Positions 50,855-60,634 of a stretch of 64,000 nt of DNA are shown one piece after another. Where the stretch lies: the NCBI GenBank assembly GCA_017395085.1, contig JAFPWF010000019.1:62001-126000 (forward strand), read 5' to 3'. A model generated the notes under the pieces. The model did not search any database and was not told the DNA's origin. It was given only the letters and a program-made list of their open reading frames with translations. The translations under genes and the position numbers were made by a program. How positions within the stretch are numbered: the stretch's first letter is position 1; every line of letters starts with the position of its first letter. This DNA is from Oscillospiraceae bacterium. GTDB taxonomy: Bacteria > Bacillota > Clostridia > Oscillospirales > Oscillospiraceae.

Positions 50855-53005
50855 GTGACAGAACTGAATGCCGCACAGTTGAAGGCGGTCACTGAAACAG
50901 AAGGCTTTATCCGTGTGATTGCCGGGGCGGGAACAGGCAAGACACGAGCCCTTACGCACCGTTTTGCCTATCTGGTCAATGAACTCGGCATCCTCCCGGG
51001 AAATATTCTCTGCGTCACTTTTACCAACAAGGCTGCGAACGAGATGCGCCAGCGCATCCATGCCCTGACCGGTGACAACGACACCGGCTATATCAACACC
51101 TTCCACGGGTTCTGCGTCTCAGTCCTTCAGGAAGACAGCTTTGCGGTGCAGTATCCGAAGAGCTTCCTGGTTCTGGACAATTCCGATATTGATGCGATGC
51201 TGCGAATCATTTATGAGGAACGCGGTCTGACCCTACGCGATATGACCTTCTCCAACGCGCGGGATATGATCGAAATCCAGAAACTGTTTAAACGCCCGGA
51301 ATGCTATCTCGACCTGATTTCCATGTCGCCGGACGCTCTGCTGGAGAAATACCGCGCGGCGACCGGAGCTGACGATATCATCTTCTACGGTTATCTGTAC
51401 CAGCAGAAAAAATGCTTCGGCCTGGACTATAATGATCTGATCAAATTCACGCTGTATATTTTTGAACAGAATGAAGAGATCCGCCTGAAGTGGCAGCAGC
51501 GCCTGGAGTACATCATGATCGACGAGTTCCAGGACATCGATATGCTGCAGTACAGGCTGATGGAGGTGCTTTGCGGCTACCACAAAAACCTCTTTATTGT
51601 CGGCGATCCGGACCAGACTATCTACACCTGGCGCGGGGCCGATGTGAAGTACCTGCTGGACTTTGACCGGCAGTTTCCCGGAACAAAGACCATCATGATG
51701 AACGACAATTACCGTTCGACTCCGCAGATCCTCTCCGCTGCAAACTCTTTGATTTCACGCAACAGAACCAGGATTCCGAAGGATCTGGTTCCTCAGCTTC
51801 CGGACGGGGAGACCGTCCTCTGCCATCATGCCGCTACGCCGGAGCAGGAAGCGGAGTGGATTGCCTTTCAGGTACAGCAGCTCTGTGATAGCGGCGTAGA
51901 CGCACGGGATATCACGCTGCTGTACCGTGCCCACTATGTCACACGCACGCTGGAAGAAGTGCTTCAGAAGCGGAAGATTCCCTATACCATCTACAGCGGG
52001 GTGCAGTTTTTTGCCCGTGCTGAAATCAAGGACGCCCTGAGCTATCTGCGCATGGTCGTGTATCAGGACGATCTCTCGTTCCGAAGAGTTGCAAACGTGC
52101 CGAAACGGAACCTCGGTCAAAGCCGGATGAAACGGCTGGAACAGACTTCGGCGGAACAGGGATGCTCGCTGTATCAGGCGCTGCGCCTGCTTCTTGATGA
52201 CGAGGACTTCAAACGCACCAAAGCTAGATCCTTTGTGACCCTGATTGACCGCTACGCGCAGGAGTATTCCGGCCGCCAGGTTTCGGAACTGCTGACGGCA
52301 ATCCTGAACGAGAGCGGCTATGAGGAAATGCTGCGCACCGAAGGCAGCCAGGAACGTTTGGACAATCTGGCAGAGCTGAAGCAGTCCATCTACGAGTATG
52401 AGACAAGCTGTGGCGAGGAGGCAACGGCCGAACACTATCTCAGCCATGTAGCCCTCTTTACCAACCAGGACGCGGAAGGGCAGAGCTCAAAGCTGAAACT
52501 GATGACGGTCCATGCGGCTAAGGGTCTGGAGTTTCAGTATGTCTTCCTGTGCGGAATGAACGAGGGAGTTTTCCCCTCCGGGAAAGTGAGAACCTTGCCC
52601 GCTATGGAAGAGGAACGCCGCCTTGCTTTCGTGGCAATGACCCGCGCCGAAAAGCGCCTGTATCTATCGGAGAGTGAGGGCAGGGACCTCGACGGCTCAC
52701 CCCGCTATCCTTCGCGATTTATCCTTGATATCAGCCCGGAACTGCTGGAGTACACGGCTCCGCCGCGCGAAGGTCTCATCCATGATGCCAGACAGGCCAT
52801 AGCCGTCAGCGAAAGATTTCTCCCGGAGGAAGAACAGAAGGCGGTCTATGAAGTTGGCCAGCGGGTGAAACACGCCATTCTCGGTCTGGGATCCGTAACG
52901 GCTGTGGATACGGAAAAAGGAGCGTATCTCGTCAGGTTCGATACGCTGGAAACCCCGAGACGCATCTCCTTCCGGGTTAAACTGGAAAAGACCTCTGATT
53001 CCTGA
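50855..53005 (+). CDS. UvrD/PcrA-type superfamily 1 DNA helicase
   Basis: ATP-driven 3'-5' DNA helicase for repair or replication-fork processing. Q-motif LNAAQLKAV, Walker A AGAGTGKT (~29), motif Ia TFTNKAANEM, Walker B IDEFQDID, motif III VGDPDQTIYTWRGA, motif IV NYRST, motif V TVHAAKGLEF and motif VI AMTRAEKRLYLS are all present. The 716 residues make it a compact UvrD/Rep form. The C-terminus carries a Tudor-like PcrA tail (VGQRVKHAILGLGSVTAVD). GTG 50855 follows GGGAGGAG. The stop codon lies inside the terminator hairpin at 52987-53022. Confidence 0.93.
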   Translation: MTELNAAQLKAVTETEGFIRVIAGAGTGKTRALTHRFAYLVNELGILPGNILCVTFTNKAANEMRQRIHALTGDNDTGYINTFHGFCVSVLQEDSFAVQYPKSFLVLDNSDIDAMLRIIYEERGLTLRDMTFSNARDMIEIQKLFKRPECYLDLISMSPDALLEKYRAATGADDIIFYGYLYQQKKCFGLDYNDLIKFTLYIFEQNEEIRLKWQQRLEYIMIDEFQDIDMLQYRLMEVLCGYHKNLFIVGDPDQTIYTWRGADVKYLLDFDRQFPGTKTIMMNDNYRSTPQILSAANSLISRNRTRIPKDLVPQLPDGETVLCHHAATPEQEAEWIAFQVQQLCDSGVDARDITLLYRAHYVTRTLEEVLQKRKIPYTIYSGVQFFARAEIKDALSYLRMVVYQDDLSFRRVANVPKRNLGQSRMKRLEQTSAEQGCSLYQALRLLLDDEDFKRTKARSFVTLIDRYAQEYSGRQVSELLTAILNESGYEEMLRTEGSQERLDNLAELKQSIYEYETSCGEEATAEHYLSHVALFTNQDAEGQSSKLKLMTVHAAKGLEFQYVFLCGMNEGVFPSGKVRTLPAMEEERRLAFVAMTRAEKRLYLSESEGRDLDGSPRYPSRFILDISPELLEYTAPPREGLIHDARQAIAVSERFLPEEEQKAVYEVGQRVKHAILGLGSVTAVDTEKGAYLVRFDTLETPRRISFRVKLEKTSDS

Positions 53006-53022
53006 GAATCAGAGGTCTTTTT
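52987..53022. terminator. Bidirectional terminator overlapping the helicase stop codon
   Basis: AAAGACCTCTGATT (52987-53000) pairs with AATCAGAGGTCTTT (53007-53020), with T-runs in both directions. It ends the helicase mRNA and the convergent tRNA-Leu transcript. Confidence 0.88.
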
Positions 53023-53110
53023 TGGTGCGCGAGGCGGGACTTGAACCCGCACGTCCGGAGTGGACACTAGAACCTGAATCTAGCGAGTCTGCCAATTCCA
53101 CCACTCGCGC
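53023..53110 (-). tRNA. tRNA-Leu (anticodon CAG)
   Basis: The minus strand folds as a class II tRNA of 88 nt with encoded CCA. Acceptor arm GCGCGAG/CTCGCGC with discriminator A. Anticodon stem CTAGA/TCTAG with loop TTCAGGT gives anticodon CAG (codon CUG). A long variable arm and the T-arm loop GTTCAAGTC are present. It has its own promoter at 53132-53160 and terminates in the shared hairpin. Confidence 0.95.
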
Positions 53111-53131
53111 GTCTTTTTTGAATGCTTCGCT

Positions 53132-53160
53132 ATGATAGCACGCGGAAAATGCTTTGTCAA
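53132..53160 (-). promoter_or_regulatory. Promoter of tRNA-Leu
   Basis: Minus strand TTGACA (53160-53155), 17-bp spacer, TATCAT (53137-53132). Confidence 0.82.
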
Positions 53161-53259
53161 GAATTTTATTCCGCTTTTTGCGATGCCGGAGAACGGAATC
53201 ATCTGGCAAATTGAAGGCGCTTGTGGTATGATGCGATAAGCAAAGTTCGGAGGTTATCC

Positions 53260-54102
53260 ATGCCGGAATCCTTGTTTATTTGTCCCGCCTGCGGAGCTGC
53301 ACTGGAGAGGGGCCCGCGCGTTTTCCGCTGCGCGAACGGGCACTGTTTTGATATCGCGAAAGAGGGATATGTGAATCTGCTCCCGGCAAACCGGCGCCAT
53401 TCGAGCATGCCCGGTGACGACAGGGAAATGGTAAACGCCCGTACATCCTTTCTGAACGGAGGCTGGTACGCCCCGCTGAGAGACCGGCTTTGTGATGCGG
53501 CTGCCGGTTGGAAAGCGGAGCATCCGATCCTGCTGGACGCCGGGTGCGGCGAAGGCTATTATACTGCCGCACTGTGTGATGCGGTTGCTGAGAAAAGTGG
53601 ACGCGTGTGCGGGATCGACCTCTCGAAAGCCGCGGTCAGGAGAGCGGCAAAACGCTGCCCGCAGGCGGAAATCGCCGTATCTTCGGTTTATCACATGCCC
53701 CTGGCAGATCATTCGGTTGATATTCTGGTCAACTGCTTCTCACCCATGGCGGAAGAGGAGTTCAGAAGGGTCCTGAAACCGGACGGCCTGTTCCTGTATG
53801 TGGTTCCCGGTCCCGGACATCTGTGGGAACTGAAGAAGATCCTCTACGATAGCCCGTATGAAAACGAACTGCGCGAGATAAAGTACGCCGGCTTTCAGGC
53901 CCTGCCGGAAATCCCCCTGAAATTCCAATTCCGTCTTCTTCACCGGGAAGACATCATGGCGCTGTTTCATATGACGCCGTATACCTGGAAAACGCCGAAA
54001 GACGGCGCGGATCGCCTGGCGGAGATTCGGGAACTGGAAGTCACTGCGGAATTCCGTATTCTGTGCTTCCAACGGGGCGGGAAAGAGCAAGGAAGTCATT
54101 GA
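53260..54102 (+). CDS. rlmA: 23S rRNA (guanine-N1-)-methyltransferase RlmA-type
   Basis: Methylates a guanine in helix 35 of 23S rRNA (G745 or G748 depending on the subclass). The N-terminal zinc finger FICPACGAALERGPRVFRCANGHCFDIAKEGYVNLL (residues ~6-41) is diagnostic. The SAM-binding Rossmann motif is ILLDAGCGEGYYTAAL (~90), followed by VNCFSPMAEEEFRRVLKPDG. Length 280 residues. ATG 53260 has CGGAGGT upstream; -10 TATGAT at 53227-53232 with a TG extension is a plausible promoter. TlrB-type members in Gram-positives can give tylosin resistance, but that is not implied here. Confidence 0.92.
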   Translation: MPESLFICPACGAALERGPRVFRCANGHCFDIAKEGYVNLLPANRRHSSMPGDDREMVNARTSFLNGGWYAPLRDRLCDAAAGWKAEHPILLDAGCGEGYYTAALCDAVAEKSGRVCGIDLSKAAVRRAAKRCPQAEIAVSSVYHMPLADHSVDILVNCFSPMAEEEFRRVLKPDGLFLYVVPGPGHLWELKKILYDSPYENELREIKYAGFQALPEIPLKFQFRLLHREDIMALFHMTPYTWKTPKDGADRLAEIRELEVTAEFRILCFQRGGKEQGSH

Positions 54103-54127
54103 CGGGAATGACAGGGAACAGTATACT
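54099..54127 (+). promoter_or_regulatory. Promoter of mnmG
   Basis: TTGACG (54099-54104), 17-bp spacer, TATACT (54122-54127). The -35 includes the rlmA stop codon. Confidence 0.65.
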
Positions 54128-54210
54128 GGTCAAAACACGAAACAGAACCGCGTTTTCTATTGATAAGGACTCTCGGAAAACAGGTTTCAAATACTAAGGA
54201 AGAGTATTGT

Positions 54211-56130
54211 ATGATCAAAGAGTTTCATGCCGGCAGTTGTGATGTTGCCGTAATCGGGGCGGGCCATGCGGGAATTGAGGCCGCCCTGGCGTCAGCGCGC
54301 CTCGGCATGGAAACCATTTGCTTTACGGTGAATCTGGACAGCGTCGGGAACATGCCCTGCAATCCCGCCATCGGCGGGACAGGGAAGGGGCACTTGGTGC
54401 GCGAACTGGACGCTCTGGGCGGAGAGATGGGAAGAGCCGCGGACAAGGCATGCATCCAGTACCGGATGCTGAACCAGGGGAAGGGCCCCGCCGTGCATTC
54501 CCTTCGGGCGCAGGCCGACCGCCGCCGTTATCAGGAAGTGATGAAGCACACCCTGGAACTGCAGGAGAACCTGCAGGTCAAGCAGGCGGAAGTGGTTTCC
54601 ATTGAGGTGGAAGCACCCGGTCAGGAAAGTGAGAAAGAAGGCACTGTACCCCGGGTGTGCAGCGTGACCACAGCGACCGGCGCAAGATATCTCTGCCGTG
54701 CGGTGATCATTGCCACCGGGACCTATCTGGACTCCCGTACGATCGTCGGTGAGCTCCTGCGTCCCTCCGGCCCGGACGGACTTGCCCCCGCGATCCCGCT
54801 CTCTGACTGCCTCCGCGGTCTCGGACTGCCGCTGCGCCGGTTCAAAACCGGTACGCCTCCCCGCGTGAACGCCAGGAGCGTGGACTTTTCAAAAATGGAG
54901 CTCCAGGCCGGAGATGAGCATCCGGAGCCTTTTTCCTTCTCAACCGAACAGGCGCCTGAGAACCGGGCGGTCTGCTACCTGACTTGGACGAACGAGGAAA
55001 CCCACCGGATCATCCGGGAAAACCTTGACCGCAGCCCCATTTATTCCGGTGTGATCGAGGGCGTTGGCCCGCGTTACTGCCCGAGCATCGAGACAAAGGT
55101 GATGACTTTCCCGGATAAGCTCCGCCATCAGCTGTTTGTAGAGCCGATGGGACTCAACACCGAAGAACTCTATATCCAGGGCTTTTCTTCCTCCATGCCC
55201 GAGGAGGTGCAGCTTCGCATGCTGCACACCGTTCCGGGACTGGAGCACGCCGAGATGACCCGCTGCGCCTACGCGATCGAATACGACTGTATCGACCCGA
55301 CCGCGCTCCGCCCGACGCTGGAAACCAAGGCAGTTTCCGGCCTTTACGGAGCCGGACAGTTCAACGGTTCCTCCGGATACGAGGAAGCAGCCGTGCAGGG
55401 ATTTGTCGCAGGGGTGAACGCCGCGAGAAAACTGCGGAATCAGAGCCCCTTTGTCCTGATGCGTTCCGAGGGTTATATCGGTACGCTGATCGACGACCTG
55501 GTTACCAAAGGAACAAACGAGCCGTACCGTATGATGACCTCACGCAGTGAGTACCGTCTTCTCCACAGGCAGGACAACGCCGACGAGCGACTCTGCGAAA
55601 AGGGATATGAGATCGGCCTCGTTTCCGAAGAACGGCTTCAGGAAGTCCGCCGGAAATACGCCGCCGTCGAAAAGGAACTCAGCCGTCTGGAGCATACGAA
55701 CCTCGCTCCTTCCGAAGCGCTCAATGAACTGCTGACAGCCCGTGGTACGGCGGAGGTCAGCACCGGCTGCTCGCTTGCCGACCTCATTCGGCGTCCGCAG
55801 ATTACCTATTCCGATGTCGGCCCGTTTGATCCGGAACGTCCGGAACTCCCAGCGGCTGTCACCGCCCAGGTTGAAATCCGGCTGAAATACGACGGGTATA
55901 TCCGCCGTCAGCTGAAGCAGGTGGAGGAATTCCGCCGGATGGAGAACCGCCGGCTCCCGCCGGATCTGGACTATGAGAGCATCACCGGCCTCCGGCTTGA
56001 AGCGAGGGAAAAGCTCAAACGGATCCGGCCGGAGAATTTCGGGCAGGCCAGCCGCATTTCCGGCGTGTCGCCGGCGGATATCGCGGTTTTAATGATTGCG
56101 GTATCCTCCGAACGGGAGGCCGGGAAATGA
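54211..56130 (+). CDS. mnmG: tRNA uridine-5-carboxymethylaminomethyl modification enzyme MnmG
   Basis: FAD enzyme that acts with MnmE to modify U34 of several tRNAs. The N-terminal FAD motif [21 protein letters not shown], the signature [26 protein letters not shown] (~45-70), [24 protein letters not shown] and FKTGTPPRV are present. So are [21 protein letters not shown] and the C-terminal helical MnmE-binding region. Length 639 residues. ATG 54211 has AAGGAAGAG upstream. mnmE is not in the window. The last codons overlap the next gene (ATGA). Confidence 0.97.
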   Translation: MIKEFHAGSCDVAVIGAGHAGIEAALASARLGMETICFTVNLDSVGNMPCNPAIGGTGKGHLVRELDALGGEMGRAADKACIQYRMLNQGKGPAVHSLRAQADRRRYQEVMKHTLELQENLQVKQAEVVSIEVEAPGQESEKEGTVPRVCSVTTATGARYLCRAVIIATGTYLDSRTIVGELLRPSGPDGLAPAIPLSDCLRGLGLPLRRFKTGTPPRVNARSVDFSKMELQAGDEHPEPFSFSTEQAPENRAVCYLTWTNEETHRIIRENLDRSPIYSGVIEGVGPRYCPSIETKVMTFPDKLRHQLFVEPMGLNTEELYIQGFSSSMPEEVQLRMLHTVPGLEHAEMTRCAYAIEYDCIDPTALRPTLETKAVSGLYGAGQFNGSSGYEEAAVQGFVAGVNAARKLRNQSPFVLMRSEGYIGTLIDDLVTKGTNEPYRMMTSRSEYRLLHRQDNADERLCEKGYEIGLVSEERLQEVRRKYAAVEKELSRLEHTNLAPSEALNELLTARGTAEVSTGCSLADLIRRPQITYSDVGPFDPERPELPAAVTAQVEIRLKYDGYIRRQLKQVEEFRRMENRRLPPDLDYESITGLRLEAREKLKRIRPENFGQASRISGVSPADIAVLMIAVSSEREAGK

Positions 56131-57185
56131 ACCAGCGGATCGACATCGATTCCCTGCGCAGCCGGCTGACCGACCGCTTCCCGCAGTGGACAAACTGGAT
56201 TTCCCGGGTGCCCATTGAGGACGCGCCCACCCTGTGGCCTACAGACAACGACGGGCGCACGGTGTTTTACAACCCGCGGCTTATGTCCTATGTTACGGAG
56301 GACATCCAGGCGTTCTACCTTGCCCAGCAGCTGCTGCACCTGCGCTTTTCCCATACGGCCAGGGGAAAGGAACGGAACCGCGCGGCGTGGAAGCGCGCCA
56401 GCGATGCCGTGGTAAACCGGCTGCTCCGGGATGACGGATTCCAACTGCCGATGGACGCCACCCTGATTCCGGCCTCCGAAGGGCGCAGCGCGGAGGAACT
56501 TTACGAAATCATCCTCGCCACCACGGAACCGAACCTCCCGCCGGCCGCTCCCAAACCCGAAGAGGAGGAGAGCAGGGAAGCGGAAGCCAAAGGTTCCAAA
56601 GCCGGGAAGCACAGCGACGGCGGTCACCGCGGGATCGACGATCCGGGGCTTGCCAAGGCGGTTGCGGGTCTTTCCTCCCTGCTGGAACCCTGCCTGCAAC
56701 TGGATTACGACTGGTTCCCGGGCGAAGTGGTGCGCGACGGCATGCTGCCCTACCAGTTCCGCGCGGTTCCCGTTGCCAATGCCGAGATCCTTCTCGATAC
56801 AAGCGCCTCGGTCGACACCGATCTCCTGCGGGCCTTCGTCCGCGGCGTGAAGGCGCTCTTCCAGGAGAACGCCGTGATCCGCGTCGGCTGTTTTGACACG
56901 CGCTTCTACGGGTTCCATGAAATCCACAACGAGCATGACATCGATTCGCTCGACCTGCGCGGCGCGGGAGGGACTAATTTTACCGTAGCCGTGAATGCCT
57001 TTACGGGCGACGCGGAAAACCAGATTATTTTTACCGACGGATATGCCGAGATGCCGGAACAGAGCTGTGATGCGGTCTGGGTGGTGTACGGCGATTCGCC
57101 CATCCATCCGAAAGGCGGACGCGTGCTCTACGCCAAACCGCCTGAGGAAAAGGAAAAGTACGAAATCAATTTCCTGATCACATAA
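56127..57185 (+). CDS. VWA-like/putative metallopeptidase-domain protein (DUF2201 type)
   Basis: A 352-residue soluble protein. The N-terminal half resembles the DUF2201 putative metallopeptidase region, but the usual HExxH reads QLLHLRFSH, so the catalytic Glu seems absent. A charged linker (~140-180) rich in Glu, Pro and Lys follows. The C-terminal half is VWA-like ([47 protein letters not shown]), with DTSAS in place of DxSxS and a conserved Thr and Asp. It overlaps mnmG by 4 nt and precedes an AAA ATPase, the usual partner of such proteins. Confidence 0.82.
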   Translation: MNQRIDIDSLRSRLTDRFPQWTNWISRVPIEDAPTLWPTDNDGRTVFYNPRLMSYVTEDIQAFYLAQQLLHLRFSHTARGKERNRAAWKRASDAVVNRLLRDDGFQLPMDATLIPASEGRSAEELYEIILATTEPNLPPAAPKPEEEESREAEAKGSKAGKHSDGGHRGIDDPGLAKAVAGLSSLLEPCLQLDYDWFPGEVVRDGMLPYQFRAVPVANAEILLDTSASVDTDLLRAFVRGVKALFQENAVIRVGCFDTRFYGFHEIHNEHDIDSLDLRGAGGTNFTVAVNAFTGDAENQIIFTDGYAEMPEQSCDAVWVVYGDSPIHPKGGRVLYAKPPEEKEKYEINFLIT

Positions 57186-57255
57186 TCAACCGGCGGGATT
57201 CCCTTTGTTTGCATTGTTCCGCCGGATACCCTGAACAGACCCCGGGAGGTACACC

Positions 57256-59031
57256 GTGAAAGCTATTTTTCTAACCCAGGATCAGATCATCGCGGAAGAG
57301 GGGAGTCCCCGGATTCCGTTTTTCAGCCTGGTCGGCGCATCAGCTCCTGCAACCGATCTTGCCCTGCTCACCGCGTCGGACGACGGCTTCCTGATGGAGC
57401 CGGGCGGGGGAATCAATTATTACCTCGCCGACGGCGGGTGCATCGACCGCTTCGGGCGCCCGAATCCCTGCTCGGTCTGCGCCGTCCGTCCGGCCATCCT
57501 TCTGGATCCGGGGGAGGAGTCCCTCCTGCAGCACCTGCGCGAGGAGGGCGAAGTCGCCACGGTTGAATACGGCTTTTTCCCGACCACGGTTCTTGACCGC
57601 AGCATGCGGGACCTCGCCGAGAAGAACCTGAGGGAGCACAGCCTCGCGGACACCGGACGGCACGTGACCATCATGGGGAAGCAGCATCCGGTATACCGCC
57701 TCGGCGCCAAACAGATCATCGTTGTCACTGTCGAAGACAGCGGCGCCAACGGGTTCATCACACTCTCCGACGGCACCGTGGTTTCCGAAGGCGAACTGGT
57801 GTTTCTGGAATTCCGCCCGGTACGCTGGCTCTATGACGCGAAGCTGCGCCTGCTTGTCAGCGGCATGGCTCTCTTTGCAGGCCTCAGCCGCTCCGAGACA
57901 GCGGCTTATCTGCAGGGACCGTTCCTTCGGGAACTGGCCCCCGACGTCGAGCCGGACCTGCCCGTTGACGCGGGCTTCAAAATGGTGCGCCACGACGAGC
58001 TCAGCCTGATCCGCGCCTATGTGGACGCGAATATCCCCGTCTTTATCCACGGCCTTTCCGGCGACGGCAAGAGCGACCGCGTCCGGCAGATCGACCCGCA
58101 GGCCCTGGATATTGAACTGGTCAACGAAACGCCGGAAACCATCAACGGCCGCGCCGTTTACAACGAAGCGAAAGACGAGATCATCGACATCAAGCCCGCC
58201 TGGCTGATCCGCCTGGAGCGCCTCTGCCGGAACGGAGAGCAGCATATCCTGTTCTTCGACGAGCTCACCAACGCGACCAAACAGACCCAGTCCGTCATCT
58301 TCAAGATCGTTCTGGAGCGCTTTGTCAACAACCGCTGGCCCCTTCCCGAGAGCGCGCGCATCGTCGCCGCCGGCAACGACCGAAGCGAGTCGAGTGCGTC
58401 CCATGATCTTGCTGAACCCCTGTTCGGGCGCTTTGCCCACATCTATATCCGCACGACGGTTGAAAACTGGATGCCCTGGGCTGTCCGCAGCCGCCTGAAT
58501 CCCTATGTGATGGAGTTCCTCGCGAATAACGACCTGTACCTGCGCACCCCCTACACCGGTACGGAAGGCCATGCGGACCCGAGGCGCTGGGAAATGGTGT
58601 CAAAGGCCCTGGACGCGTCCGGGAACGACTTCTCCCTTCTCGAGCCTATCGTCGGCCGGGATCCTGCGGAAGCTTTTGTCCGCTTCTTCCGGGCCAGGCA
58701 GGAACTTGCGGCAGTCGGAAACTACAGTGACGAGGAGCTCGCGCGCTTCAGCATCGCACGCAAGTACCAGCTGGCTCAGCAGTGCCTGATCCTCTGCACC
58801 GGCACCACCGCCACGATTCTGAGCGACGCCGCAGAGATCAAGCTTTCGCCCCGTAAGCAGGAAGCGTTTGAACTGGTGCACCGTCTCGGACCGGAGTACG
58901 AGGCGTGGTTCCGCTATATGCTCGAACGCAAGCAGGCGTTTACCGCATCCGACCGGGTACGCCCGGCAGAACTGCACGGGGAGTCTTCCATTGAGGAACT
59001 CCCGGCGGAAGATCCCTGGGTGAATGCCTGA
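57256..59031 (+). CDS. MoxR-like AAA ATPase with an extra N-terminal domain
   Basis: A 591-residue protein. Residues ~240-470 are an AAA+ module: Walker A GLSGDGKSD (~266), Walker B HILFFDELTN (~329), sensor RIVAAGNDR and Arg-finger region PLFGRFAHIYI. The first ~230 residues are not a MoxR domain. A stretch LADGGCIDRFGRPNPCSVCAVRPAILLD recalls the DUF6273-type fold seen in clostridial surface/regulatory proteins, but the match is only by eye. MoxR ATPases act as chaperones with VWA partners, and the upstream gene is such a partner, 70 nt away. GTG 57256 follows CCGGGAGG. Confidence 0.82.
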   Translation: MKAIFLTQDQIIAEEGSPRIPFFSLVGASAPATDLALLTASDDGFLMEPGGGINYYLADGGCIDRFGRPNPCSVCAVRPAILLDPGEESLLQHLREEGEVATVEYGFFPTTVLDRSMRDLAEKNLREHSLADTGRHVTIMGKQHPVYRLGAKQIIVVTVEDSGANGFITLSDGTVVSEGELVFLEFRPVRWLYDAKLRLLVSGMALFAGLSRSETAAYLQGPFLRELAPDVEPDLPVDAGFKMVRHDELSLIRAYVDANIPVFIHGLSGDGKSDRVRQIDPQALDIELVNETPETINGRAVYNEAKDEIIDIKPAWLIRLERLCRNGEQHILFFDELTNATKQTQSVIFKIVLERFVNNRWPLPESARIVAAGNDRSESSASHDLAEPLFGRFAHIYIRTTVENWMPWAVRSRLNPYVMEFLANNDLYLRTPYTGTEGHADPRRWEMVSKALDASGNDFSLLEPIVGRDPAEAFVRFFRARQELAAVGNYSDEELARFSIARKYQLAQQCLILCTGTTATILSDAAEIKLSPRKQEAFELVHRLGPEYEAWFRYMLERKQAFTASDRVRPAELHGESSIEELPAEDPWVNA

Positions 59032-59055
59032 GCGGATCTGCTCAGTATTTTACAT
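59028..59055 (+). terminator. Weak hairpin terminator after the AAA ATPase gene
   Basis: CTGAGC (59028-59033)/GCTCAG (59040-59045), then TATTTTACATTTTG. It overlaps the stop codon. Confidence 0.5.
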
Positions 59056-59084
59056 TTTGTTTACCCATACTCCGCAGCAGGGAT

Positions 59085-59090
59085 TATAAT
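59085..59090 (+). promoter_or_regulatory. -10 element of the response regulator promoter
   Basis: Consensus TATAAT at 59085-59090. The best -35 candidate is TTACCC (59061-59066) at 18 bp, which is weak and may need an activator. Confidence 0.5.
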
Positions 59091-59162
59091 AACCTCAGGA
59101 ATAGAAAACCGCCGGGAGGAGAAACGGATTCCCTCTGCGGATCAAGTTAGGAGGAAGTCAGA

Positions 59163-59846
59163 ATGAGTAAACGCGCACTGGTTGTGGAAGATGATCCCAA
59201 TATCGCAGAACTGCTTCGGCTGTATTTGACGAAAGACGGCTTTGAGGTTATGATCGCATCCGACGGGAACAAGGCCGAGGCGGATTTCGATCTTTTCCAG
59301 CCCGACGTGATGCTGCTGGATCTGATGCTGCCGGGAAAGGACGGCTGGGAAGTCTGCCGGGATATTCGGAAGAAGTCTTCCACCCCGATCATCATGCTGA
59401 CAGCGAAGGGTGAGACCAACGACAAGGTTTACGGGCTTGAGATCGGCGCCGACGACTATATCACCAAGCCTTTTGAAGTGAAGGAACTGCTTGCCCGCGT
59501 GCATGCGGTTGTCCGCCGCACGAGCCATGTCGGACCGCTTGACAAGAAGCTGACCTTTGACAAGCTTGTCATCAACCTGGATTCCTACGAGCTGGTAGTG
59601 GACGGGAAGAAGATTGACACGCCCCCGAAAGAAATGGAGCTGCTCTATCATCTTGCCTCCTCTCCGAACCGTGTGTTTACCCGCAACCAGCTGCTGGACG
59701 AAGTATGGGGCTTCGACTATTTCGGCGATTCCCGCACGGTCGACGTGCATATCAAGCGGCTTCGCGAGAAGCTTGAGGGCGTGTCGGACAAATGGAACCT
59801 GAAGACCGTCTGGGGCGTCGGATACAAATTTGAAGTAATCGAATAA
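59163..59846 (+). CDS. OmpR/PhoB-family response regulator
   Basis: A 227-residue two-component response regulator. The receiver domain (1-120) has the acidic pair EDD (9-11), phospho-acceptor Asp53 in LLDLMLPGKDG, the switch Thr in IIMLTAKGE and Lys in ADDYITKPF. The C-terminal winged helix (~130-227) has SSPNRVFTRNQLLDEVWGFDYFGDSRTVDVHIKRLREKL. ATG 59163 follows TTAGGAGGAAG. Its kinase partner is not adjacent; the nearest histidine kinase starts 2.9 kb downstream after four intervening genes. Output genes are unknown. Confidence 0.95.
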   Translation: MSKRALVVEDDPNIAELLRLYLTKDGFEVMIASDGNKAEADFDLFQPDVMLLDLMLPGKDGWEVCRDIRKKSSTPIIMLTAKGETNDKVYGLEIGADDYITKPFEVKELLARVHAVVRRTSHVGPLDKKLTFDKLVINLDSYELVVDGKKIDTPPKEMELLYHLASSPNRVFTRNQLLDEVWGFDYFGDSRTVDVHIKRLREKLEGVSDKWNLKTVWGVGYKFEVIE

Positions 59847-59853
59847 GCGCTGC

Positions 59854-59874
59854 CTCCGGTTCAGCCGGGGTTTT
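59854..59874 (+). terminator. Terminator after the response regulator
   Basis: CTCCGG (59854-59859)/CCGGGG (59865-59870) with one G-T pair, loop TTCAG, then TTTT. Confidence 0.6.
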
Positions 59875-59881
59875 GCCAGAT

Positions 59882-59948
59882 CCTCCCGATACAGGAAACT
59901 CGAACCGGAATGAAACCGTTGTGTTTCCCTGATTTCGGGAGGTTTTAT
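59882..59948 (+). terminator. Second, long terminator-like hairpin in the leader of the FMN reductase gene
   Basis: CCTCCCGA (59882-59889)/TCGGGAGG (59935-59942) encloses CAGGAAAC (59892-59899)/GTTTCCCTG (59923-59931); TTTTATTT follows. It ends about 35 nt before the FMN reductase ATG, so it may be an attenuator or a back-up terminator. Confidence 0.6.
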
Positions 59949-59981
59949 TTCATCTTCGGAAAAGAAAAAGGAGATCAGATC

Positions 59982-60606
59982 ATGAAGGTGCTCCTGATTA
60001 ACGGCAGTCCCAACGAACAGGGCTGCACAAACCGTGCCCTGACGGAAGTTGCGGAGGCGCTTCACAGAGAAGGCGTCGAAACAGAGATCTTTCATATCGG
60101 GAATCGTCCGGTTTGGGGCTGCAACGGCTGCAACGCGTGCGTAAAGCTTGGCCGATGCGTTCACGATGACGATCCTGCTAACAGCCTGATGGAACGCATG
60201 AAAGAGGCCGACGGCATTGTAATCGGTTCTCCCGTGTACTACTCCGGGGTAAACGGCGCGCTCTGCGCCATCCTCGACCGGGTTTTCTATGCCTGCGGGA
60301 GTCAGCTGACCGGAAAGCCAGCAGCCGCTGTAGTCAGCGCGAGAAGAAGCGGAACCACGGCCGCATTCCAGCGGCTGAACCAGTACTTCGCCATCAAGGA
60401 GATGCCGGTCGTCACGTCTCAGTACTGGAACAACGTGCACGGCTACACGGCAGAGGATGTGGAAAAAGACGCTGAAGGGCTTTCAGACCATGCGTACCCT
60501 TGCGAAAAACATGGCGTGGATGCTGAAGCTGATCGAAGCGGGGAAAACCGCGGAACTCCGGTTCCCGGAGGGAGAGGAACTGCTTTATACGGACTTCATC
60601 CGCTGA
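59982..60606 (+). pseudogene. NADPH-dependent FMN reductase/flavodoxin-family protein, frameshifted near the C-terminus
   Basis: The first 166 residues are a clear iron-sulfur flavoprotein/FMN reductase: LLINGSPNEQGCTNRAL (FMN loop), CNGCNACVKLGRC (Cys cluster ~48-60), IVIGSPVYYSGVNGALCAILDRVFY and VVSARRSGTTAAFQRLN. At GGGCTTTCAG (about 60478-60486) the frame breaks. Skipping one T restores QTMRTLAKNMAWMLKLIEAG and a stop at 60604-60606, the normal C-terminus for this family. Without the skip the frame ends at 60638 with an unrelated tail. Only ~40 terminal residues are affected. Mutation, sequencing error or, least likely, programmed frameshifting could explain it. ATG 59982 follows AAAGGAGA. 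Confidence 0.85.
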
Positions 60607-60634
60607 TATCGCGGACAATCGATCCGCAAAAGAC

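Noticed and set aside
60478-60486. Programmed +1 frameshift in the FMN reductase gene
   Set aside because: The CTT-T slip resembles prfB, but no stop codon sits at the shift and no stimulator is visible; mutation or sequencing error is simpler.
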